Assembly: GCA_012103505.1 (NCBI GenBank)
Contig: WLWP01000004.1
Span: 1-64,000 of the forward strand
DNA length: 64,000 nt
From: Pseudomonadales bacterium
GTDB taxonomy: Bacteria > Pseudomonadota > Gammaproteobacteria > Pseudomonadales > Azotimanducaceae
Direction: 5' to 3'
Shown: positions 58,801-64,000 of the stretch, piece after piece
Layout: each line of letters starts with the position of its first letter
Position numbering within the stretch: the stretch's first letter is position 1
Notes under the pieces: model-generated
Told to the model about the DNA's origin: nothing
What the model saw: only the letters and a program-made list of their open reading frames with translations
Database searches by the model: none
Made by a program: the position numbers and the translations under genes

Positions 58801-61715
58801 GACAAAAACAAGTACTTTTAGATAAAATAGCACAACGTGAAGATCTAATAAGAAAGTCAGGTAATAAACTATTAAAGCTATCTCAAGGCAGTGATAAAAA
58901 TAAAATTTATGACTTTATGCTTGAGTATGATAAAGATGGTAAATTCACCGGGTTCTATACTAAAGCAATAGGTCAAAAGTATTATGAAAAATCACAAGAA
59001 GTTTATTCTGCATTAAGTGATGCTAATGGTACACCTTATGAGTATCACAAAATATATAATATTGAAGATGCTACAGAAAAGCAACTGCAAGAAAATATTG
59101 ACTTAGCAAATAAAAAAAGAGCTTACAGTGATTTTTATAAAGCAGAAGACACTTCAGTAGATATAGATGCAAATGGTAATCTTCCTGGTGGTAAGTATCA
59201 TAGATATACTCCAGAATTTATAGAAGCAAGAAGAAAGAATGAGACTTACATCTATAATGAGAAATCAGGCTATGGAGAATGGATGAGAAAAGCCGGGTTA
59301 AGTAATGCCCAATGGTCAGAGTATCAAGCAAAGTATTACAAGTTTAATCCTTATACAAAAGCATTAAGAAAAAATGGAGTGCCTATTGGTACTATACTTG
59401 AAGATCAAGTTTTTCCTGCACCTAAATCTCAATATGTTACAGAAAGAGAGTTTACATCAGAGGGTGAGGATATGCGTAGTGAAAAATATAAAGCTTTATA
59501 TGATCCAACAAAAACTGATGCATTAACAATGGCTCAAAGAGAGTTCTACGAACTTTATGTAAGATTTTATGAAGATGAGTTATTAAAAAAATTACCTCAG
59601 AACACTAAAGATAAAATGGCAGGTAGAGTGCCTGTAGTTAAAAATGAATTGGTTAGTAAGTTAAAAGGAGAAGGTACGCTATTTAATAAGCTTTATGCTA
59701 ATACTGTTAGAGGATTCAAAAACTTTACTGAACAAACAGCTACAGAAAAAAATGTTTTGCTTGATGAGCAAGGTAATTTTGTAAATAGCTTGCCAATCAT
59801 GTATACAGGTAGCACTAAAATAGATGGTCAATTAGAAGAAGTAGAATCTCAGATACGTGCTTTAAAAGATGAATATAAAAAAGGTAAAATATCAAGGAAT
59901 AAATATAATATAAAGGTAGCTAAGTTAAATGCAAATGCAGCTAGTCTAAGGAATCAACCTTCTCTAGGTGAAATTAGCACAGATCTAGCAAGCAGTTTAA
60001 TTAAGTTTAGTGCAATGGCTGAGCATTATGAAGTAATGGGTGAAATAGAAGACACTCTTACTGCTTTTGTAAAGGTTATAGAAAATAGAGAGTATGATCC
60101 TTCTCCAGATACAACAACTAAATTCTTTGGGCGTGCTGTTGATGGAGTTATGAAAGGTGTTGGATACACTAAAGAAACTAAGGGTGCGTCTAATGTAGCA
60201 AAGAGAGCAAGAAAATACATGTCAATGATTTTCTATGATAATGAACTTGTAACAAAAGGAATGGCTAATAAAATAGCTGATAACTTAGTTGCTGCATCAT
60301 CTCTTACATATGTTGCATTTAACCCGCTAGGTAACTTCAATAACTACGTTATGGGTAGGTTGAATAATAATATAGAAATGCTTGGTGGTAGATACTTTAC
60401 TAAGAAGAACTTTCTACGTGCTGGAAAAGAATACAATTTGCAAGCATTACAATCAGGTATATTTAAAAGGCTTGGTACTGCAACACTAGATCTTGCAGAC
60501 ATTGCAACTCTAGGTAAGGCAGGATTAAAAGTTTCCAACTATGATCCAGATAAAGCCAATAATAAATATGAAGGTTTTGTAGAAGAGTTTAGAATGATGG
60601 ATCCTTCTACTGATATACGTGAATCTGGTAGAGATAATGATGGTAAAACTGTTTGGGAAAGATTTAAAGCCTGGGGTTATGTTTTACAAGATGCTGCTGA
60701 ATATAACGTACAGACTAGAGTTGGTATATCAATGCTTATGGACACCGTAATAGAAAACTCTAAAACTGGTGAATCATTATCTTTTTATGATGCTCATGAC
60801 TTTAATCAAGATACACATAAACTTGAATTAAAAGAAGGTTATGATACAATAGTAACCAAAGATGGAAACAAGGTTAAGTACAATGATGAGTTTAGATATG
60901 ATATTAGAAATAAAATACGTGAAGTAAATAAACAAATTCATGGTAACTATGCTAAGGAGGATAAAATGGTTCTTCAAAGCTATACTTTAGGTAATCTAGC
61001 AGCTCAATTTAAGAAGTGGGTTGCTCCTGCAATAAGGTCAAGATTCCAAAGAGAATACTTTGATGAGAATTTAGGTCATATGGAGGGAAGATACAGATCA
61101 TTCTGGAAATTCTTAGCTTACACAAAGCAACAAATATATTTAGGAAATAGAGATTTTAGAAAATACTCTGATGGTTTCTTAGAAGAATATGGTTTTACTG
61201 GTAAAGGTGGTAATAGAGATCAATATGCTGTAAACAAGCTTAAAGGTTTTTATAGAACTATGGGTGAAGCAGGTATTATATTAACTGTTATGGCAATGAA
61301 CTTATTGTTTGATGGTTTATTGAGTGGAGATGATGATGATAGTGATGCAATGATAAAACTAAAACATGCACTAAAGAAGCAAGGTAGTAGAACTTATCAA
61401 GAACTTGTTGCTTTTGTACCCGTATCACCAGCTGGTTGGGAACAACTATTTGGAATGATAGAAAGCCCAATAGCAACCACAAAGGTTTTAGGTGAAATGA
61501 CTGAAGCATTTACACAAACTATATTTACTCCAGCTGCAATGTTATACTATAGTGAAAAAGAGTTCTATTCAAACTCAGATTATGTATATCAGAATAGACC
61601 TAGACGAGGTCAGCTTAAGTTAGCCAAAGAGTGGAAAGATGTTATTCCAATTCTATATACAATACAAAAATGGGATAATTTAATTAAAGAACAAGAGTAC
61701 AGTATTAAGTACTAA
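55890..61715 (+). CDS. Giant ejected virion protein with PD-(D/E)XK nuclease domain (1941 aa)
   Basis: It starts 'MATCPNKNTAEYKALQAVYK', an N-terminus common to large ejected proteins. H230 lies in 'EEMLHPF', a position where related proteins carry an EExLHP block. Residues about 420-670 form a PD-(D/E)XK nuclease: H429 (DHTYYN), D536 (GTADLVAI), D550-L-K552 (IIDLKTSK) and the RecB/Cas4-type Q645-xxx-Y649 motif. Helical regions follow to residue 1780, then one hydrophobic segment at about 1795-1813 (AGIILTVMAMNLLF) and a C-terminal 'RPRRGQLKLAKEWKDVIPIL' block. Domain functions are inferred from motifs. It is the last gene of the rightward block, 24 bases after the polymerase gene, and is followed by the terminator at 61721. 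Confidence 0.75.
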   Translation: MATCPNKNTAEYKALQAVYKTELKTNDVINSWQRVNNTDVIPTTVEANRYVKNQKTVYALKQKTFGESLLNNLRREKIIHQYQGTYFINNSNQETREYDEASLQKNYNKLQRYLEINNIPLDSISLIRTPKTFKVTVKNDVFTPQDILTKSRSWDTTRSRAVVTHLMRMFPQIKVKMLSVADAKAVYDTIPKWKKTSANFSEVNSFYIDGVAYLIRGRVTDETAIEEMLHPFIDAIKVDNAELFDGLLAEAKRNFPQMVQEITDAYNSDRRFTQLERDLEIVTQALTRHFKKEYETEPTQTFLDRINQALEWFMNVIKDLQKYITGAPLPVTAINSSTNFSTLAKLLNTEGIRFSLKSRANGKVRYALTPKKQKIVDATLKVSNGLQQEIIKKMFQVATSSKEEVDSLSVNINVAEQGDDIVILNEKDHTYYNLATGEIYESVTTAIKGKMPKSKQVENQINLDIGNDVDALLDALVSFESFESAVPNMKVLNVEQAEEVYKRLKDGLSQIVPKSSVLISQVVVFDPATKIAGTADLVAIDENGNIKIIDLKTSKNSIYKKTVKDSIIGGIPGRQEIFQYESKEWDILPSTEDVIEDLEDNNVKKEDGNKYSQEQIKNRKEELAPTLYKKAGVTKLSTRGQHNLQVNMYKRMFENMGYKVLGNENGAATFHMLADISGKGKDQVFNGDIRYDGFYQHRATEEQDKVDKLIPADNDSAAAKRLEELTKNNENLAYVGKDEDIEQVENNIPEQNYPEYNTIFGALEGFAAGLLNKQQALETIASKTFTTQNKELTRDEIARAVALIRMNLGAGSDARSQTYTAMLRYGLKEIRQFKDYVEDPNNVTKPEYITFVLNFNRFIATYESLYAIAESSELNATQRSLVLQMQIEVNKLIGTENTEGIINQAYTDFVKETVRLRSDKNFGAENSLFTEEDLDELMKRVEDISTIELLTKDMATQKDTLMAVMDKIYKRQKQVLLDKIAQREDLIRKSGNKLLKLSQGSDKNKIYDFMLEYDKDGKFTGFYTKAIGQKYYEKSQEVYSALSDANGTPYEYHKIYNIEDATEKQLQENIDLANKKRAYSDFYKAEDTSVDIDANGNLPGGKYHRYTPEFIEARRKNETYIYNEKSGYGEWMRKAGLSNAQWSEYQAKYYKFNPYTKALRKNGVPIGTILEDQVFPAPKSQYVTEREFTSEGEDMRSEKYKALYDPTKTDALTMAQREFYELYVRFYEDELLKKLPQNTKDKMAGRVPVVKNELVSKLKGEGTLFNKLYANTVRGFKNFTEQTATEKNVLLDEQGNFVNSLPIMYTGSTKIDGQLEEVESQIRALKDEYKKGKISRNKYNIKVAKLNANAASLRNQPSLGEISTDLASSLIKFSAMAEHYEVMGEIEDTLTAFVKVIENREYDPSPDTTTKFFGRAVDGVMKGVGYTKETKGASNVAKRARKYMSMIFYDNELVTKGMANKIADNLVAASSLTYVAFNPLGNFNNYVMGRLNNNIEMLGGRYFTKKNFLRAGKEYNLQALQSGIFKRLGTATLDLADIATLGKAGLKVSNYDPDKANNKYEGFVEEFRMMDPSTDIRESGRDNDGKTVWERFKAWGYVLQDAAEYNVQTRVGISMLMDTVIENSKTGESLSFYDAHDFNQDTHKLELKEGYDTIVTKDGNKVKYNDEFRYDIRNKIREVNKQIHGNYAKEDKMVLQSYTLGNLAAQFKKWVAPAIRSRFQREYFDENLGHMEGRYRSFWKFLAYTKQQIYLGNRDFRKYSDGFLEEYGFTGKGGNRDQYAVNKLKGFYRTMGEAGIILTVMAMNLLFDGLLSGDDDDSDAMIKLKHALKKQGSRTYQELVAFVPVSPAGWEQLFGMIESPIATTKVLGEMTEAFTQTIFTPAAMLYYSEKEFYSNSDYVYQNRPRRGQLKLAKEWKDVIPILYTIQKWDNLIKEQEYSIKY

Positions 61716-61720
61716 AATAA

Positions 61721-61753
61721 AACCCCCGGTGTAATTACTGGGGGTTCTTTTTT
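61721..61753. terminator. Strong, probably bidirectional terminator between convergent operons
   Basis: A 10-bp stem (AACCCCCGGT 61721-61730 with ACTGGGGGTT 61737-61746, one G-T pair) surrounds a GTAATT loop. T-rich sequence follows on the plus strand (CTTTTTTT, 61747-61754), and T-rich sequence also follows in the minus direction. It separates the rightward giant virion genes from the leftward operon. Confidence 0.88.
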
Positions 61754-61940
61754 ATTCTGCATGATATACTGAGTCTATAAAGATACGCCTTTCATGTTCA
61801 TCTTTTATAGAGTCTTGTTTAGTATAGATGACTGTGTCTTGACCATCTACGTACCAGTCTAATACATCTGGATCCTTATCAGGATTATACTGCGGCTTAC
61901 AACCTAGGCAAAGTAACAGTAATAATAACTTAATTTTCAA
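61752..61940 (-). CDS. Small lipoprotein (62 aa)
   Basis: The N-terminus is a Lys start plus a hydrophobic run ending in LLCLGC (Cys14), consistent with a lipoprotein signal, though position -3 is Cys rather than the usual Leu/Val. The mature part is short, charged and acidic-basic mixed (PDKDPDVLDWYVDGQDTVIY, DEHERRIFIDSVYHAE). Its start overlaps the end of the upstream 128-aa lipoprotein gene by 11 bases. With that neighbour it resembles a lysis-related lipoprotein pair, but a role in superinfection exclusion or surface modification is also possible. Confidence 0.65.
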   Translation of the reverse strand: MKIKLLLLLLCLGCKPQYNPDKDPDVLDWYVDGQDTVIYTKQDSIKDEHERRIFIDSVYHAE

Positions 61941-62316
61941 TTTTTATATTTTTACTTGGTTTTACAACAGGTTTAAGTTTTATAGGTCCGGTAGGCTTGT
62001 AAGGTTTGACTACAGGAGGTTTAATTGGATTTATCCTTAGTCTTATACCAGGGTTATAATTTGGTGTAGGGTATATTCCATAATTTCTATAATCCCAATT
62101 TTGTCTGTGTTGATATAAAAATGGATGTCTATCTATTAATTCTCTTACTCTGTTATCAAGTATTCTAAATTTAAAGTCTCTAACTGGTACAGCCAGGGTG
62201 TCTCCTTTTTCTGTTATTGTTAATATACTTTTTATCTTATAATCTGTTGAAAGATTATATGTGCTACCACAAGATGTAAGTACTAATGCTAATGTAATAA
62301 TAATTAATTGTTTCAT
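61930..62316 (-). CDS. Proline-rich lipoprotein, spanin-like (128 aa)
   Basis: A canonical lipobox (LVLTSC, Cys16) follows a short hydrophobic signal. The mature protein has about 75 residues of mixed sequence (RVRELIDRHPFLYQHRQNWD) and a Pro/Lys-rich C-terminal tail (NPIKPPVVKPYKPTGPIKLK). Outer-membrane spanins of the Rz1 type are proline-rich lipoproteins, and the location downstream of a small membrane protein supports a lysis role. No partner inner-membrane spanin is obvious. The gene is on the minus strand in an operon with nrdA, with overlapping or near-overlapping ends. Confidence 0.65.
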   Translation of the reverse strand: MKQLIIITLALVLTSCGSTYNLSTDYKIKSILTITEKGDTLAVPVRDFKFRILDNRVRELIDRHPFLYQHRQNWDYRNYGIYPTPNYNPGIRLRINPIKPPVVKPYKPTGPIKLKPVVKPSKNIKIEN

Positions 62317-62328
62317 AATTTTACGGGT

Positions 62329-62589
62329 TTAGATTATTTTTGTTATTAAATGTGTTATCCAAGCAACCAAACCATTAAAATTTAAAGCTACAAGGTTCCA
62401 CTGTTTTCTTGATGATGTTTGTATCATTACACATATAAATCCTATAACATATAAAACAGGTTCTAGAGTCCATTGTGCTGCTATCAAAAAGCCTGCACCC
62501 ATATAACCTATACGGGATGCAACCTTTTGATATGATGTAAGCTTATTTGTATAAGCTAATAATTTAAGTATTCTTTTTTTAGCCTTCAC
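62329..62589 (-). CDS. Small membrane protein, holin candidate (86 aa)
   Basis: It has a basic, helical N-terminus (MKAKKRILKLLAYTNKLTSY) followed by two or three hydrophobic segments: 'GYMGAGFLIAAQWTLEPVLY', 'VIGFICVMIQT' and 'VALNFNGLVAWITHLI'. The size and topology fit a holin, and a lipoprotein pair lies 3' of it. The sequence 'RKQWNLVALNFNG' is more like a small conserved phage membrane protein of unknown function, so the holin call is an inference from context. Its start overlaps the end of the ribonucleotide reductase gene by 11 bases. Confidence 0.55.
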   Translation of the reverse strand: MKAKKRILKLLAYTNKLTSYQKVASRIGYMGAGFLIAAQWTLEPVLYVIGFICVMIQTSSRKQWNLVALNFNGLVAWITHLITKII

Positions 62590-64000
62590 AACTTGAGCAT
62601 TCTAATATATTACGAGCAAAGTCTTGCGCACTGCTCTTACTAAACTGATAGTACAAAGTTTTTACACCTTCTTCCCAAGCATACATATAAAGCTTATTAA
62701 TATCTTTAGCTGATACTGACGGGTCAATCATTAAGTTTAATGACTGTGATTGGTCAATGTACTTCTGTCTTTGTCCTGCTTGGAGTACGAGCTCTTTTGG
62801 AGATATCTCAACAAAAGACTTGAACACTTCTTTAGTAGGGAAATCTAAGTGTTGCACGCTACCATCTTTCTTTAGGATAGACTTCCAAGTCTTATCTGTA
62901 TTTAGACCATACTTCTCAAGCTCCTCTTCTAAAAATGGGTTCTTGTAAATAGTCTTAGACTTAGCAAGATCTTTAATAAAGTAGTTAGACTTGATAGGCT
63001 CTATGCCCATAGACACAGCACCGTGTATAAATGAACTAGACTTAGTAGGAGCAATGGCCATAAGAGTAGTGTTAGCATATCCTTCTCTAAGAGATGTGTA
63101 TCCATAGTCATTATGTAACTCTCTAGAAGCAATCTCACTTCTGTCTTTAAGTGTTCTAAAGATTTCACTATTTAATCCTTTAGCTTGTAGTGAGTCAAAC
63201 TCAAGAAGCTTTGATTGAAACAATGAGTGATATCCTAATACACCAAGACCAATTGCTCTATGCTTCTCAGCAAAGTTAAATGCTCTCTTCATACCCGGCA
63301 TAGTCTCAGACTTAATAATGAATTCATCCATAACTGCATTTAAGAAATATACATATGTTTCAATTGCGTCAGTCTCTTTTATCTGGTCCCAGTGTAACAA
63401 GTTAATAGAACCTAAGCAACATACAAAAGAATTATAACTATCAGTAGGAAGCTGAATCTCTGAGCATAAATTAGATGCTGTGATATCCATTCCAAGCTCT
63501 TTGTAAGGAGAGTTGTTGTTAGAGTTATCTTTAAACATAATATATGGAAATCCAAATTCACTTCTGTTTTGAATAATCTTGGCCCATATTTTACGTTTAG
63601 CTTTATCTCCTTCTTTCATCTCATTCATCCATTGATCAGTAACTGTAACACCATACTGTAAATTTTGTATAGGGTTACCCTCTGTACCAATATCCAAGAA
63701 CTCTAAGATGTCCGCATGCTCAACTGGTAGGTATACTGCACAAGCACCACGTCTTGCCTCAGATTGCTTGCAAACGTCTACTACAGTATCATAAATCTTA
63801 GCATAGTGTACTGGGCCATCAGCAAAACCACCTGTAGATATTTCAGTTCCTCTTGCTCTAATGTTACCAATAAAAGCACTTGTACCTCCTCCATATTTAC
63901 TCATCATTCCAATTTCACGGCCTGCATTTAATATACTATCTAAGTTATCATCAACGTTAGATCCATAACAGCTTATAGGTAAACCTTTTTGTTTACCAAA
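62579..64000 (-). CDS. nrdA: Ribonucleotide reductase, class I large (alpha) subunit, partial
   Basis: The C-terminal 473 residues are visible, and the frame is open through the right edge (the ATG at 63907 is internal). Fragment numbering: C11 (PISCYGSN) is the redox-active substrate-site Cys. C179 and E181 (SNLCSEI) are the radical Cys and the catalytic Glu. 'PTKSSSFIHGAVSMGIEP' is the phosphate-binding region. Y450-Y451 (TLYYQF) are the radical-relay tyrosines. C468/C471 (ECSSCEG) is the C-terminal redox pair. The enzyme reduces ribonucleoside diphosphates to deoxy forms for phage DNA synthesis. It is leftward, opposite to the virion block. The small subunit gene is not in the window. Confidence 0.97.
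   Translation of the reverse strand, partial: FGKQKGLPISCYGSNVDDNLDSILNAGREIGMMSKYGGGTSAFIGNIRARGTEISTGGFADGPVHYAKIYDTVVDVCKQSEARRGACAVYLPVEHADILEFLDIGTEGNPIQNLQYGVTVTDQWMNEMKEGDKAKRKIWAKIIQNRSEFGFPYIMFKDNSNNNSPYKELGMDITASNLCSEIQLPTDSYNSFVCCLGSINLLHWDQIKETDAIETYVYFLNAVMDEFIIKSETMPGMKRAFNFAEKHRAIGLGVLGYHSLFQSKLLEFDSLQAKGLNSEIFRTLKDRSEIASRELHNDYGYTSLREGYANTTLMAIAPTKSSSFIHGAVSMGIEPIKSNYFIKDLAKSKTIYKNPFLEEELEKYGLNTDKTWKSILKKDGSVQHLDFPTKEVFKSFVEISPKELVLQAGQRQKYIDQSQSLNLMIDPSVSAKDINKLYMYAWEEGVKTLYYQFSKSSAQDFARNILECSSCEG

Noticed and set aside
1..64000. tRNA genes, CRISPR arrays, insertion sequences or integrase
   Set aside because: No cloverleaf-like sequence with a T-loop, no regularly spaced direct repeats with unique spacers, and no transposase or recombinase motif were noticed on either strand by reading. 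A tRNAscan run would be decisive for tRNAs.

Overview
The window is part of a large, AT-rich, double-stranded DNA tailed-phage genome, and I see no cellular chromosome genes in it. The best fit is a phage of a Bacteroidota (flavobacterium-like) host, from the crAss-like order (Crassvirales) or a close relative. The reasons are: (i) a run of ring/connector-type proteins followed by a very large stabilization-type protein; (ii) three or four giant tandem virion genes, one of 4858 codons carrying an RNA-polymerase-like DFDID motif; (iii) start codons preceded by A/T-rich leaders without Shine-Dalgarno sequences; and (iv) at least one host-type promoter (TTG-N19-TATCTTTG). Family-level placement is inferred from protein motifs and gene order, not from a database search.

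Layout. Positions 1-577 hold the end of a highly expressed virion gene (possibly the major capsid protein), a strong terminator and a small protein. Positions 698-5455 hold head/neck genes: an unrecognised 338-aa protein, a ring-like protein, an abundant 484-aa structural protein with an inserted Gly-rich beta domain, and three small Cys-rich proteins. Positions 5490-18690 are an adhesin and tail-fibre region: two or three beta-repeat fibres, a 581-aa protein, a fibre with two collagen-like rods, a von Willebrand A (VWA) domain protein and Cys-rich/Fn3-like proteins. Positions 18825-20048 encode a metallophosphoesterase behind a strong terminator. Positions 20109-28394 hold ring/connector proteins and a 2027-aa stabilization-type protein that itself contains a VWA domain. 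Positions 28394-31420 encode a multidomain peptidoglycan enzyme (transglycosylase-like, 2 x LysM, L,D-transpeptidase-like, second lysozyme-like domain). Positions 31481-61715 encode five large proteins that I read as internal or ejected virion cargo, including the presumed virion RNA polymerase with a C-terminal NADAR domain and a 1941-aa protein with a PD-(D/E)XK nuclease domain.

The rightward structural block ends at a strong terminator, likely bidirectional, at 61721-61753. Beyond it a leftward operon reads from a class I ribonucleotide reductase large subunit (cut by the window edge) into a small membrane protein and two lipoproteins, a candidate lysis group. The layout implies late genes on the plus strand, with nucleotide metabolism (and possibly lysis) on the minus strand. 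Late transcription probably restarts several times at a recurrent AT-rich motif (core GTATATTA) downstream of terminators.

The most interesting points are the NADAR domain fused to a presumed ejected RNA polymerase protein, the nuclease and zincin-like motifs in other giant virion proteins, the four-module lysin, two independent phage VWA domains, and fibre repeats that are nearly identical as protein but strongly diverged at synonymous sites. No tRNA, CRISPR array, insertion sequence or integrase was seen. No gene-free stretch exceeds 300 bases.
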